A stretch of 51,568 nt of DNA from HGM04593 sp045588485 (GCA_045588485.1 JAZNEI010000037.1:1-51568); one strand, 5' to 3'. Counted from the first letter of the stretch, positions 36,081 to 44,981 are shown. Notes: generated by a model not told the origin, from the letters alone. Translations and numbers: made by a program.

Positions 36081-36292
36081 CAACCATTAACAGCAAAACA
36101 TAAAGAGGTTTACAACTATCACGTATTGTACTAATTAACAACTCATTACGAGTAGGGGCGATTTTCAATCGCCAGACAGGCAAGCATTAACAGCAAAACA
36201 TAAAGAAGTTTACAACTATCACGTATTGTACTAATTAACAACTCATTACGAGTAGGGGCGATTTTCAATCGCCAGACAAGCAAACATTAACA
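36081..36292. repeat. 100-bp tandem direct repeat, two full copies plus a partial
   Basis: Copies at 36081-36180 and 36181-36280 are the same apart from a few substitutions. A third begins at 36281 and is lost after about 12 bases. Each unit starts with CATTAACA-like sequence and ends with a GGCGATT-TTC-AATCGCC palindrome (36157-36173, 36257-36273). The whole fills most of the 340-bp gap 35965-36304 between the nuo terminator and pgeF, which holds no gene. Confidence 0.85.
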
Positions 36293-36304
36293 AAATGACT
36301 CGGC

Positions 36305-37081
36305 TTATTTAATCTTCATTATCCCATTGAAAATTCTTCCCGAGTTAATGCCCAAACGTCGTGCCGAGAAAAACTCCTCGAATCGGGTAAAAGTACACAC
36401 CCCACACACCTCAATAGCATCGTCGGGTACACCGCAAGCAAGCAGTTGTAGGCGGTTCGCCTCCCACAAGTCGATGTGCCATTTCTCGCCATATTTGCGT
36501 GCAATCTTTTCCATTGGGAACTCCGCAACGGCAAAGGCATCAAATACCTCGTCGCCAACCTCAAAAGCGGCGAGAGAAATTGAGGGAGCAATCACTGCTT
36601 TAACATCGGCAGAGGAGCATCCGTAACGTTTCTGCATCGTCTCTACGGCCTTTTCAAGAATTCTTGCGACAGTACCCCTCCACCCTGCGTGAACTGCCGC
36701 CACAACACCTTTTACAGCATCGTAGAGCAACACAGGGACACAGTCGGCAGTAGAGACACCTATACATAATCGTGGAACAGCTGTCACAACAGCATCCTTA
36801 CTATGCAGCGCAACGCACTTTTCCTCACTGTCAAGCGCAAGAAAAGCTTCATCAATGCACAGCACATCGCCCCCGTGTGTCTGACGAGGAAGGAGTAGTC
36901 TATCATCCGACACTCCAAGTTCGGCACACAAGATAGTACGATTCTGTGCCACTGCCATAGGTGTATCACCACAATAGTGCGTAATATTAAAGCCGGCGTA
37001 AGCACCTGTACCTACGCCGCCTTCTCTTGTTGTGGAGAAGGCCCTTACCCCCTCTCCCATATTGTATTCAAGAAGTCTCAT
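36305..37081 (-). CDS. pgeF: peptidoglycan editing factor PgeF (YfiH/laccase-domain family)
   Basis: PgeF is a cytoplasmic zinc or copper-binding protein of the COG1496 family that removes wrongly inserted L-Ser from peptidoglycan precursors in E. coli; older names call it a polyphenol oxidase. The 258-residue protein has the signature GVSTADCVPVLLYDA and AAVHAGWRGTVA, holding the metal-binding Cys and His, and ends FSARRLGINSGRIFNGI. It stands alone between the repeat region and the 151-bp gap before metY. Family assignment is secure; the activity here is inferred. Confidence 0.87.
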   Translation of the reverse strand: MRLLEYNMGEGVRAFSTTREGGVGTGAYAGFNITHYCGDTPMAVAQNRTILCAELGVSDDRLLLPRQTHGGDVLCIDEAFLALDSEEKCVALHSKDAVVTAVPRLCIGVSTADCVPVLLYDAVKGVVAAVHAGWRGTVARILEKAVETMQKRYGCSSADVKAVIAPSISLAAFEVGDEVFDAFAVAEFPMEKIARKYGEKWHIDLWEANRLQLLACGVPDDAIEVCGVCTFTRFEEFFSARRLGINSGRIFNGIMKIK

Positions 37082-37103
37082 TTATAAGCATTTATGATGA
37101 CTC

Positions 37104-37122
37104 GGACGATTAGGAATCGCCC
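37104..37122. repeat. REP-like palindrome, copy 4
   Basis: GGACGATT (37104-37111) and AATCGCCC (37115-37122) pair except at one position, with loop AGG, followed by CTACA. It has the same orientation as copy 1 and lies just upstream of pgeF. Confidence 0.65.
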
Positions 37123-37232
37123 CTACACGCAATGATTATACAATAAATGTTTACGATTTTTATATTTTGCAATAAAAAATCACCCTTTCTCTTATGCAAA
37201 CAGAGCGTGTAGAATCACCGCTAAGCATTCTT

Positions 37233-38516
37233 TTAAATCTTGGCAAGTGCCTGCTCAATGTCGGCGATAATATCCTCGACATCCTCTATTCCCACCGACA
37301 GACGCATAAGGTCGGGAGCAACACCAGCCTCACGCAACTGTTCATCGGAGAGCTGGCGGTGTGTGTGGCTTGCAGGGTGCAGAATACACGAGCGAGCATC
37401 GGCAACGTGTGTAACTATCGCGATGAATCCCAAGCTATCCATAAAGCGGATAGCATCCTCCTTGCTACCCTTGATACCGAATGCCATTACACCGCAGGCA
37501 CCGTCGGGCAGATATTTCTGAGCAAGAGAGTAGTATTTGCTATCGGGCAATCCACAGAAGTTTACCCACTCGACCTTGGGATGGTTCTTAAGCCACTCGG
37601 CCACACGCTGAGCATTGGCACAGTGACGGGGCATACGCAGATGCAGCGTCTCAAGGCCTAAGTTAAGCAAGAATGCATTTTCGGGAGCCATCATAGAACC
37701 CATATCACGCATAAGCTGCGCCACCATCTTTGTTATATATGCAGCCTTGCCAAAAGCCTTTGTATAGGTGAGTCCATGATATGACTCATCGGGCTGAGTC
37801 AGTCCGGGAAATTTATCGGCATTAGCCTCCCAATCGAAGTTACCGCTGTCGATAACCGCGCCACCCACAGCTACAGCATGTCCATCCATATATTTTGTTG
37901 TAGAGTGTGTAACAATGTCGGCACCCCACTCAAAAGGACGGCAGTTGATGGGTGTAGCAAAAGTATTATCGATGATAAGAGGTACACCATTTGCGTGTGC
38001 TATATTTGCAAACTTCTCAATATCAAGCACATTAACGCTTGGATTAGAAATTGTCTCACCGAACAGCGCCTTGGTGTTGGGACGGAAAGCCTTCTGAATC
38101 TCCTCGGCAGGAGCATCGGGGTCTACAAGTGTCACCTCTATTCCAAGTTTTTTCAGCGTAACGGTAAAGAGGTTATATGTGCCGCCATAGATGGTTGTAG
38201 CCGATACGAAGTGGTCGCCGGCCTCACAAACATTGAATATGGCATAGAAGTTGGCAGCCTGTCCCGAGGCTGTCATTACAGCGCCCACGCCCCCCTCAAG
38301 GGCAGCAATCTTTGCACCCACAGCATCCACTGTAGGATTCTGCAAACGGCTGTAGAAATAACCCGAGTCCTCGAGGTCGAAGAGACGTGCCATCTGCTCA
38401 CTTGTATCATATTTGAATGTTGTACTCTGATAGATAGGGAGCACACGAGGCTCACCCTTTTTAGGATTCCATCCACCCTGAATGCACAATGTGCCCAAAT
38501 TCATTTTTTTCTGCAT
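37233..38516 (-). CDS. metY: O-acetylhomoserine sulfhydrylase (MetY-type, PLP enzyme)
   Basis: This enzyme uses O-acetylhomoserine and sulfide to make homocysteine in methionine synthesis and may also act on O-acetylserine. The 427-residue protein belongs to the Cys/Met metabolism PLP family, fold type I. The PLP lysine lies in HSTTKYMDGH (Lys 208). Family motifs include YSRLQNPTVDAV and ASGQAANFYAIFNV. The start may be Met 1 or Met 5 (MNLGTLCIQGG). The gene is single, with REP-like palindromes on both sides. Confidence 0.92.
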   Translation of the reverse strand: MQKKMNLGTLCIQGGWNPKKGEPRVLPIYQSTTFKYDTSEQMARLFDLEDSGYFYSRLQNPTVDAVGAKIAALEGGVGAVMTASGQAANFYAIFNVCEAGDHFVSATTIYGGTYNLFTVTLKKLGIEVTLVDPDAPAEEIQKAFRPNTKALFGETISNPSVNVLDIEKFANIAHANGVPLIIDNTFATPINCRPFEWGADIVTHSTTKYMDGHAVAVGGAVIDSGNFDWEANADKFPGLTQPDESYHGLTYTKAFGKAAYITKMVAQLMRDMGSMMAPENAFLLNLGLETLHLRMPRHCANAQRVAEWLKNHPKVEWVNFCGLPDSKYYSLAQKYLPDGACGVMAFGIKGSKEDAIRFMDSLGFIAIVTHVADARSCILHPASHTHRQLSDEQLREAGVAPDLMRLSVGIEDVEDIIADIEQALAKI

Positions 38517-38614
38517 AGTATTTTATATGTTTTTATAAACTCTTTTTTATCATTGTTTGTTGCTTGTCGCAACATTATTCCCGTTGCTACACCCCAAAAA
38601 AGGATTGCTTGTAG

Positions 38615-38633
38615 GGGCGATTTTCAATCGCCC
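38615..38633. repeat. REP-like palindrome, copy 5
   Basis: GGGCGATT (38615-38622) and AATCGCCC (38626-38633) pair perfectly around TTC, in the orientation of copies 2 and 3. The flanks (CTTGTAGG before, GCATCCGCAG after) mirror those of copy 1, so the conserved unit is longer than the palindrome. Confidence 0.75.
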
Positions 38634-38644
38634 GCATCCGCAGC

Positions 38645-39310
38645 CTATTTCTCTGTTGCAATTTTGTCAATCCTCATAACCTTATACTCCCCACCGTCTA
38701 TTGATAGTTTTACTATAAACGAAGCAGTACCGCTCCTTAGTTTCTTCGCCACAATGCTGACGGTATATCGCACCACCTCGCCCGGGAGCAGTTTTTCTAT
38801 TCTCTTCATTGGCGAGATTTCTATATTTCTGTTGCTGCACACAACAAGGGGGTCTACAGTCGCTATTGTCCTATCCGAGTTATTAATTATGTCAAATGAG
38901 AGTTTGGCATATTCACCCTCGTACAGTGTATTATCGCCTTTTGCCGGAAGAAATTGAATTTTACCCACCGCAACATCACTCTGCTGCGAAGCCTCGTCAA
39001 TGGCCTGCAGCATCTGTTCACGGCGTCTATCCTGCTTGCTTTTCTTTGCCGAAGAGGGAGTACTACTACCCTCCGAGAGGGTTTTCTTTGGTGCATTTAC
39101 AGTGTTACCTATCATTGCACCGGCAACAGCCCCAACAGCAGTACCGGTAGCCACACTGCGCCACGACGTACCTGTAGTAAGCCCTACAACACGCCCTACA
39201 GCCGAGCCTAACTGCATACCTACTATTGTACCCGTTGCCTGCTGCGATGTCTGTGTCACACACCCCGACAAAAGTAATACCGCGAGGACGGAAAATAGAA
39301 TCTTTCTCAT
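38645..39310 (-). CDS. glycine-zipper lipoprotein with C-terminal beta domain
   Basis: This 221-residue protein has a lipoprotein signal (MRKILFSVLAVLLLSGC, Cys 17) followed by VTQTSQQ. A glycine-zipper region lies at about residues 26-72 (GTIVGMQLGSAVGRVVG, then ATGTAVGAVAGAMIGN). A basic linker follows, and then a beta-rich Ig-like domain at about 110-221 (KLSFDIINNSDRTIATV, VVRYTVSIVAKKLRSG). The zipper may insert in or lie on the outer membrane, and the C-terminal part resembles domains that bind other envelope proteins. The precise role is unknown. It is a single gene between metY and the ribosomal operon. Confidence 0.82.
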   Translation of the reverse strand: MRKILFSVLAVLLLSGCVTQTSQQATGTIVGMQLGSAVGRVVGLTTGTSWRSVATGTAVGAVAGAMIGNTVNAPKKTLSEGSSTPSSAKKSKQDRRREQMLQAIDEASQQSDVAVGKIQFLPAKGDNTLYEGEYAKLSFDIINNSDRTIATVDPLVVCSNRNIEISPMKRIEKLLPGEVVRYTVSIVAKKLRSGTASFIVKLSIDGGEYKVMRIDKIATEK

Positions 39311-39502
39311 AGTCAGGAGTTCATAATAATGAAATTTCCGACAGCGAAGATAACACTATTGATTAACAAAATTCACATTTAAAAGATTAAATAATACAAA
39401 AAAGTGAGTAATCTGCAAAATATGCGACAATTTCAACAAAAAAGCACAGTGTTTTATTGACCACGAACATAATTCTCGAATACTCACGTGCAAACAAGCG
39501 AT

Positions 39503-39534
39503 AAAAAAGAGAGGGTATCCATTAGGATACCCTC
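39503..39534 (-). terminator. rho-independent terminator of the ribosomal protein operon
   Basis: GAGGGTATCC (39511-39520) pairs perfectly with GGATACCCTC (39525-39534). On the minus strand the hairpin is followed by TCTTTTTTATC. It lies 22 bp past the rplQ stop. Confidence 0.87.
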
Positions 39535-39555
39535 TGACATCTATTAAGTAAGTAA

Positions 39556-40029
39556 TTATTCAGCTGTTGGTGTAGCTTCTTCAGTTGCTGCAGCCTCAAC
39601 GGCGGGAGCGTCTGCCTTCTTAGTCGAACGACGACGACGTGTCTTCTTGCCGGGAGTCTTAGCCATATTCTCGTTGTAGTCTACGAGCTCGATGAAGCAC
39701 ATCTCGGCTGCGTCACCCTGACGTGTGCCAAGCTTGATAATGCGTGTATAACCACCGGGACGCTCAGCAACCTTTACTGAAATCTCCTTGAAGAGTTCTG
39801 TAACGGCCTCCTTACTCTGGAGATAGCTGAATACTACACGACGTGAATTGGTTGTGTCGTCTTTTGACTTTGTTATCAAAGGCTCAACGAACTTCTTCAG
39901 CTCTTTTGCCTTTGCGAGAGTCGTAGTGATTCTTTTGTGCATAATCAAAGAGATAGCCATATTAGAAAGCATGGCCTTTCTGTGAGATGCAGTACGACCC
40001 AAATGATTGAAAGATTTTTTATGTCTCAT
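39556..40029 (-). CDS. rplQ: 50S ribosomal protein L17
   Basis: This 157-residue large-subunit protein has the L17 core (MRHKKSFNHLGRTASHRKAM, then RITTTLAKAKELKKFVEPLI). A C-terminal extension rich in Lys, Ala and Glu follows (KKTRRRRSTKKADAP). It is the last gene of the operon, starting 2 bp after rpoA ends. Confidence 0.97.
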   Translation of the reverse strand: MRHKKSFNHLGRTASHRKAMLSNMAISLIMHKRITTTLAKAKELKKFVEPLITKSKDDTTNSRRVVFSYLQSKEAVTELFKEISVKVAERPGGYTRIIKLGTRQGDAAEMCFIELVDYNENMAKTPGKKTRRRRSTKKADAPAVEAAATEEATPTAE

Positions 40030-40031
40030 AA

Positions 40032-41024
40032 TTATTCTTTGTCTAATTTATATTTTGAAATATCTGTTCCAAACGAAAGATTCAGACTCTCGAGCAAATC
40101 ATCAAGCTCAGTGAGCGATTTCTTACCAAAGTTACGGAACTTAAGGAGATCGGTCTTGTTGTACTGAACCAACTGGCCAAGAGTCTCAACGTCGGCCGCC
40201 TTAAGGCAGTTAAGGGCGCGAACCGAGAGGTTAAGATCAACCAGCTTGCTCTTAAGCAACTGACGCATGTGCAATACCTCCTCATCAAATTCCTCGTTGC
40301 CATCAATATCGTTGGCCTCGATTGCTATCTTCTCGTCCGAGAAGAGCATGAAGTGATAGATGAGAATCTTAGCAGCCTCTTTAAGTGCCTCCTTCGGGTG
40401 AATGGAACCGTCTGTTGTAACCTCAAGTATAAGCTTGTCGTAGTCGGTCTTCTGCTCAACGCGGAAAGGCTCTTCAATATACTTAACGTTACGAATAGGA
40501 GTGTATATCGAGTCGATTGGAATCATCGTGGGCTCTGTACAGAGCTCACGGTTCTCATCAGAGGGCACGTAACCGCGACCTTTGTTGATGTTGATTTCAA
40601 TCTGCATTTTAGCCGAAGAGTCGAGGTGGCAAATGACTAACTCGGGATTTAACACTTCAAATCCGGTCAAATGCTTACCAATCTCACCTGCTGTGAATAC
40701 CTCAGTATTCTCAACATTGATAGAGACTTTCTCGGTTTCGAATTCCTCTACGATTCTCTTGAATCGAACCTTCTTGAGGTTCAAGATAATGTTGGTAACA
40801 TCCTCCTTTACACCGGGAACGGTAGCAAACTCGTGCTCTACACCTGCAATCTTAATTGTGCAGATTGCAAAGCCCTCGAGCGATGAGAGTAGGATGCGAC
40901 GAAGCGCGTTACCTACTGTCTTTGCAAAACCAGGCTCCAGGGGACGAAACTCGAACTTTCCGAAGAAGTCGTTCGCCTCCAACATTATTACTTTATCAGG
41001 TTTTTGAAATGTTAATATCGCCAT
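40032..41024 (-). CDS. rpoA: DNA-directed RNA polymerase subunit alpha
   Basis: The alpha subunit nucleates RNA polymerase assembly and contacts regulators and upstream DNA. The 330-residue protein has an N-terminal domain (FGKFEFRPLEPGFAKTVGNA) and a C-terminal helix-hairpin domain (LNLSVRALNCLKAADVETLG). Both halves are intact. It sits between rpsD and rplQ, the alpha-operon order. Confidence 0.98.
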   Translation of the reverse strand: MAILTFQKPDKVIMLEANDFFGKFEFRPLEPGFAKTVGNALRRILLSSLEGFAICTIKIAGVEHEFATVPGVKEDVTNIILNLKKVRFKRIVEEFETEKVSINVENTEVFTAGEIGKHLTGFEVLNPELVICHLDSSAKMQIEININKGRGYVPSDENRELCTEPTMIPIDSIYTPIRNVKYIEEPFRVEQKTDYDKLILEVTTDGSIHPKEALKEAAKILIYHFMLFSDEKIAIEANDIDGNEEFDEEVLHMRQLLKSKLVDLNLSVRALNCLKAADVETLGQLVQYNKTDLLKFRNFGKKSLTELDDLLESLNLSFGTDISKYKLDKE

Positions 41025-41033
41025 TATAATCTA

Positions 41034-41639
41034 TTATTTGCTGTACAACTCAACGATTAACTGCTCCTTGATGTTCTCGGGTATCTCGGTACGCTCGGGT
41101 ACGTTCATGAACTTACCTGCCATTGCCGACTCGTCCCACTCAAGCCATGAGTACTTGCTGTGGTTAACACCTGCCAAAGAATTCTGGATTACCTCGAGAG
41201 ACTTAGAACGCTCACGAACACCAACAATCTGGCCGGGCTTGATGATACGAGAAGGAACATTACATACCTTACCGTCAACAACAATGTGACAGTGGCTTAC
41301 CAACTGACGCGCAGCTGCACGTGTGGGAGCAAGGCTCAAACGATAAACGATGTTGTCGAGACGAGACTCAAGTGTCTGCAACAATACCTCACCGGTGATA
41401 CCGGGAGCCGAATCAGCCTTCTTAAATACGTTGCGGAACTGTCTCTCGAGTACACCGTATGTATACTTAGCCTTCTGCTTCTCGGCCAACATTATACCGT
41501 ACTCCGACGACTTACGACGACGGTTGTTGCCGTGCATACCGGGAGCATAGTTCTTCTTCGAAAGCACCTTGTCGGGTCCGAAGATAGGCTCACCAAACTT
41601 ACGTGCAATCTTGCTTTTAGGTCCAATATATCTTGCCAT
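41034..41639 (-). CDS. rpsD: 30S ribosomal protein S4
   Basis: S4 is an early-binding 16S rRNA protein. The 201-residue product has an S4 RNA-binding domain near residues 90-150 (LESRLDNIVYRLSLAPTRAA). No N-terminal zinc-binding Cys set is present, unlike in some other bacteria. It lies 9 bp upstream of rpoA on the minus strand. Confidence 0.97.
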   Translation of the reverse strand: MARYIGPKSKIARKFGEPIFGPDKVLSKKNYAPGMHGNNRRRKSSEYGIMLAEKQKAKYTYGVLERQFRNVFKKADSAPGITGEVLLQTLESRLDNIVYRLSLAPTRAAARQLVSHCHIVVDGKVCNVPSRIIKPGQIVGVRERSKSLEVIQNSLAGVNHSKYSWLEWDESAMAGKFMNVPERTEIPENIKEQLIVELYSK

Positions 41640-41663
41640 TTTCTAATTCTTTTGTAATAAACA

Positions 41664-42053
41664 TTATACTCTTCTTCTCTTCGGAGGACGGCAACCGTTG
41701 TGGGGCAGTGGTGTTACGTCAATGATTTCGGTAACCTCGATACCTGCACCATGTACAGTACGAATTGCTGACTCACGGCCGTTTCCGGGACCCTTTACGT
41801 ATGCCTTAACCTTGCGCAAGCCCAAGTCGTATGCGATCTTTGAGCAAGCCTCTGCTGCCATCTGAGCTGCATAAGGAGTATTCTTCTTAGAACCTCTGAA
41901 CCCCATCTTACCGGCAGATGACCAAGAGATTACCTGACCCTCGTCGTTAGCAAGGCAAACAATGATATTGTTAAATGAAGAATGTACATGAAGCTGTCCG
42001 ACAGCTCCTACCTTCACATTTCTTTTCTTTGTTGCAACTGTTTTCTTTGCCAT
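41664..42053 (-). CDS. rpsK: 30S ribosomal protein S11
   Basis: S11 sits on the platform of the small subunit. The 129-residue protein has the core VHSSFNNIIVCLANDEGQVI and ends with the conserved C-terminus LPHNGCRPPKRRRV. The start is MAKKTVATKK and the gene lies 12 bp after rpsM. Confidence 0.97.
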   Translation of the reverse strand: MAKKTVATKKRNVKVGAVGQLHVHSSFNNIIVCLANDEGQVISWSSAGKMGFRGSKKNTPYAAQMAAEACSKIAYDLGLRKVKAYVKGPGNGRESAIRTVHGAGIEVTEIIDVTPLPHNGCRPPKRRRV

Positions 42054-42065
42054 ATTACTTACTTA

Positions 42066-42446
42066 TTATTTTGTAGCCTTTTTCTTGTTAGCAACCGTTT
42101 TCTTGCGACCCTTACGAGTACGTGCGTTGTTCTTGGTGCTCTGACCGCGAACGGGAAGTCCGTTACGGTGGCGAACTCCACGATAACAACCGATATCCAT
42201 CAAACGCTTGATGTTCAGCTGAATCTCTGAACGGAGGTCACCCTCTACCTTATACTCTGCACCGATAATCTCGCGGACAGCAGCAGCCATGTCATCGGTC
42301 CAATCCTGAACCTTGATGTTACGGTCTACACCTGCCTTGTCGAGGATTTTGGCTGCACTACTGCGTCCAATACCATAGATGTATGTCAACGCAATCTCTC
42401 CTCTCTTGTTCTGAGGAATGTCTACACCAACTATTCTTATAGCCAT
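42066..42446 (-). CDS. rpsM: 30S ribosomal protein S13
   Basis: S13 contacts tRNA and the large subunit. The 126-residue protein begins MAIRIVGVDIPQNKRGEIAL and has the C-terminal basic tail RGQSTKNNARTRKGRKKT. The length and order (after rpmJ, before rpsK) are standard. Confidence 0.97.
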   Translation of the reverse strand: MAIRIVGVDIPQNKRGEIALTYIYGIGRSSAAKILDKAGVDRNIKVQDWTDDMAAAVREIIGAEYKVEGDLRSEIQLNIKRLMDIGCYRGVRHRNGLPVRGQSTKNNARTRKGRKKTVANKKKATK

Positions 42447-42477
42447 ATACTATATAAATTATTAATTTACTGATTAA

Positions 42478-42594
42478 TTACCCCTGACGCAGTTTAAACT
42501 TGGGATTCTTCTTGTTGATAAGATACAAGCGGCCGTTACGACGAACGATCTTGCAGTCGGGAGTGCGTTTCTTAATAGATGCTTTAACTTTCAT
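42478..42594 (-). CDS. rpmJ: 50S ribosomal protein L36
   Basis: This 38-residue protein is read from ATG at 42594 to TAA at 42478-42480. It begins MKVKASIKKRTPDCKIVRRN and ends PKFKLRQG. Only one (Cys 14) of the four zinc ligands of the classic L36 (Cys 11, 14, 27 and His 33) remains; Thr 11, Lys/Asn near 27 and Lys 33 replace the others, so it is a zinc-free form. It sits between infA and rpsM, as in other bacteria. Confidence 0.93.
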   Translation of the reverse strand: MKVKASIKKRTPDCKIVRRNGRLYLINKKNPKFKLRQG

Positions 42595-42607
42595 AATATC
42601 TTATTTT

Positions 42608-42826
42608 TTATTTATATCGGAACACAATTCTTCCTTTGGTCAAGTCGTAGGGAGACATCTCTATTCTTACTTTATCGCCTGGCAGAATTCTAATGTAGTG
42701 CATTCTCATTTTTCCCGAGATATGCGCAATCACTTCGTGACCATTCTGTAACTCTACTCGGAACATTGCATTCGATAATGCCTCTACGATTGTTCCATCT
42801 TGCTCTATAGCGCTTTGTTTAGCCAT
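42608..42826 (-). CDS. infA: translation initiation factor IF-1
   Basis: IF-1 binds the A site of the 30S subunit during initiation. The 72-residue protein is a single S1-type OB fold (VEALSNAMFRVELQNGHEVI, then KIRMHYIRILPGDKV, the first letters approximate). Length matches the family exactly. The start is 1 bp after the map stop, with rpmJ 13 bp further on. Confidence 0.97.
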   Translation of the reverse strand: MAKQSAIEQDGTIVEALSNAMFRVELQNGHEVIAHISGKMRMHYIRILPGDKVRIEMSPYDLTKGRIVFRYK

Positions 42827-42827
42827 A

Positions 42828-43625
42828 TCAATATCCTTTATTTCTTAAAACTTCTTCAACAAACTCGAATGATGAGAGGATGTCGGCACCGTTCTTACCT
42901 ACTGCAATGGTGTGCTCGAAATGAGCTGCGTTCTTGCGGTCGCGTGTGCGCACTGTCCATCCATCGCGTTCCATGAATATCTGTCTCTTACCCATTGTTA
43001 TCATAGGCTCGATTGCGATACACATTCCTTGACGCAACTGTAATCCGTTGCCTTTACGACCATAGTTGGGGACTTCGGGGGCTTCGTGCATGTCGCGACC
43101 AATTCCATGGCCTACAAACTCACGCACTACACCGAATCCCGCTGCCTCACAATGCGATTGAACAGCACTGCCAACATCGCCCAAACGCTTGCCGTGTATA
43201 GCCTGCTCTATTGCCAAATAAAGCGACTCTTTTGTTGTCTGCAACAACTTACGTGTCTGCTCGTCAACCTCGCCAACACAAAAGGTGTAACACGAATCGC
43301 CACAAAAACCGTTGAGCAGTGTTCCGCAATCGACCGAGACAATGTCTCCCTCCTTAAGCGGAACGTCGTTTGGTATTCCGTGCACCACAACATCGTTTAC
43401 CGATGCACAGATGGAACCCGGGAATGGAACACCCTCGTGATTGGGATAGCCCTTGAACGTGGGTATTGCTCCATTGTCACGGATGAACTCCTCGGCAACT
43501 CTGTCGAGCTGTCGTGTTGTCACACCCGGCTCTATTATTTTTGCTACTTCGGCAAGCGCCTTGCCTACAAGCAGATTGCTCTGCCGAAGTAGCTCTATCT
43601 CGTCTGCTGTCTTAAGAAATATCAT
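42828..43625 (-). CDS. map: methionine aminopeptidase, type I
   Basis: Map removes the starting methionine from new proteins. The 265-residue protein is type I. Metal ligands are visible: Asp in VSVDCGTLLNGFCGD (two Asp), His in EFVGHGIGRDMHEAP, Glu in CIAIEPMITMG and Glu in AHFEHTIAV; the active-site His is in VVVHGIPNDV. There is no N-terminal zinc-finger extension. It lies between secY (15-bp gap) and infA. Confidence 0.97.
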   Translation of the reverse strand: MIFLKTADEIELLRQSNLLVGKALAEVAKIIEPGVTTRQLDRVAEEFIRDNGAIPTFKGYPNHEGVPFPGSICASVNDVVVHGIPNDVPLKEGDIVSVDCGTLLNGFCGDSCYTFCVGEVDEQTRKLLQTTKESLYLAIEQAIHGKRLGDVGSAVQSHCEAAGFGVVREFVGHGIGRDMHEAPEVPNYGRKGNGLQLRQGMCIAIEPMITMGKRQIFMERDGWTVRTRDRKNAAHFEHTIAVGKNGADILSSFEFVEEVLRNKGY

Positions 43626-43640
43626 TCTTAGCTCTACAAA

Positions 43641-44978
43641 TTAACCTACACGACCTTTAATACGACCCGAACTCAAAAGTCCATCATAGTGACGCATCAA
43701 AAGATGGCTCTCAATCTGTTGGAGAGTATCTAGTACTACACCTACGAGGATAAGGAGAGATGTTCCACCGAAGAATGATGCGAACTCCTGCTGAACTCCA
43801 AGCAGACCTGCAAATGCGGGGAGCACTGCTATACCTGCAAGGAAGAGTGAGCCGGGGAATGTAATACGAGTCATAACAGTATCGATATACTCTGCTGTGG
43901 GCTTACCGGGCTTTACACCGGGGATAAAACCGTTATTACGCTTCATATCCTCTGCCATCTGAACAGGATTAATTGTGATGGCTGTATAGAAGAATGTAAA
44001 TATAATAATCATCACAGCAAATATCAGGTTATAAAGCCAACCTGTATGGTCCATCATATTGCGAACAAACCAAGAGTGCTCTGTATCGGGGCCTCCGTAG
44101 CTTACGAATGCCAAGGGGATAAAGAGAATGGCCTGTGCAAAGATGATAGGCATCACATTTGCGGCATTTACCTTAAGAGGAAGATACTGACGAGCTCCAC
44201 TGTATGTAGCACCCGAAGCCGACTGCTTGGCATACTGAACAGGCACGCGACGTGTTCCCTGAAGGAGTGCCACACCTGCACAGATAACAGCTAAAAGCAG
44301 AATAAGCTCAACAATGAACATTACTATACCACCACCGGTTGCAGCCGACATACGAGAAGCAAACTCCTGTATAAAAGCCTGGGGAAGACGGGCGATGATA
44401 CCAATCATAATGATGATAGATACACCGTTACCGATACCCTTGTCGGTGATGCGCTCTCCGAGCCACAGAATGAACATACTACCTGCTGCAAGGATGAGTG
44501 TTGAACTAATCATAAAGAAAGTCCAATCAAGGCTTGCACCCAAAGCACCACCCGATGTGTATCTGAGATTCAACAGATACGAGGGAGCCTGGAATAGCAG
44601 GATGAACAATGTCAACCAGCGTGTAATCTGGTTAATCTTTCTGCGACCGCTCTCACCCTCACGCTGCATCTTTTGGAAAGAAGGAACAGCGATAGCCAAC
44701 AACTGAACAACAATTGAGGCCGAGATGTAGGGCATAATACCCAGAGCGAATATTGATGCATTCGAGAATGCACCTCCCGAGAACATATCAAGCAGAGACA
44801 TCAAACCATCGCTTGTCTGGTCCTGCAGGCGTGTCAACATTTCGGGGTTGATTCCGGGCAGAACTACATACGAGCCCACTCGATAGAGGAGCACGAACAG
44901 CAAGGTATAACCGATGCGAGTTCTAAGGTCTTCGATCTTCCAGATATTCTTTATTGTCTGGACGAATTTTTTAATCAT
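43641..44978 (-). CDS. secY: protein translocase subunit SecY
   Basis: SecY is the central channel of the Sec translocon in the inner membrane. The 445-residue protein has about ten membrane helices. Family features include LGIMPYISASIVVQLL and GIGNGVSIIIMIGI, and it ends LMRHYDGLLSSGRIKGRVG. It lies 3 bp after rplO and 15 bp before map, a spc-operon order. Confidence 0.97.
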   Translation of the reverse strand: MIKKFVQTIKNIWKIEDLRTRIGYTLLFVLLYRVGSYVVLPGINPEMLTRLQDQTSDGLMSLLDMFSGGAFSNASIFALGIMPYISASIVVQLLAIAVPSFQKMQREGESGRRKINQITRWLTLFILLFQAPSYLLNLRYTSGGALGASLDWTFFMISSTLILAAGSMFILWLGERITDKGIGNGVSIIIMIGIIARLPQAFIQEFASRMSAATGGGIVMFIVELILLLAVICAGVALLQGTRRVPVQYAKQSASGATYSGARQYLPLKVNAANVMPIIFAQAILFIPLAFVSYGGPDTEHSWFVRNMMDHTGWLYNLIFAVMIIIFTFFYTAITINPVQMAEDMKRNNGFIPGVKPGKPTAEYIDTVMTRITFPGSLFLAGIAVLPAFAGLLGVQQEFASFFGGTSLLILVGVVLDTLQQIESHLLMRHYDGLLSSGRIKGRVG

Positions 44979-44981
44979 TGT

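Noticed and set aside
36081..36292. Tandem repeats as a CRISPR or attachment site
   Set aside because: Units are directly adjacent with no spacers, and no integrase or cas gene is near.
37878..38957. 359-codon open frame opposite metY
   Set aside because: It lies antisense to a complete metY and runs on into the glycine-zipper lipoprotein gene. No recognisable protein features.
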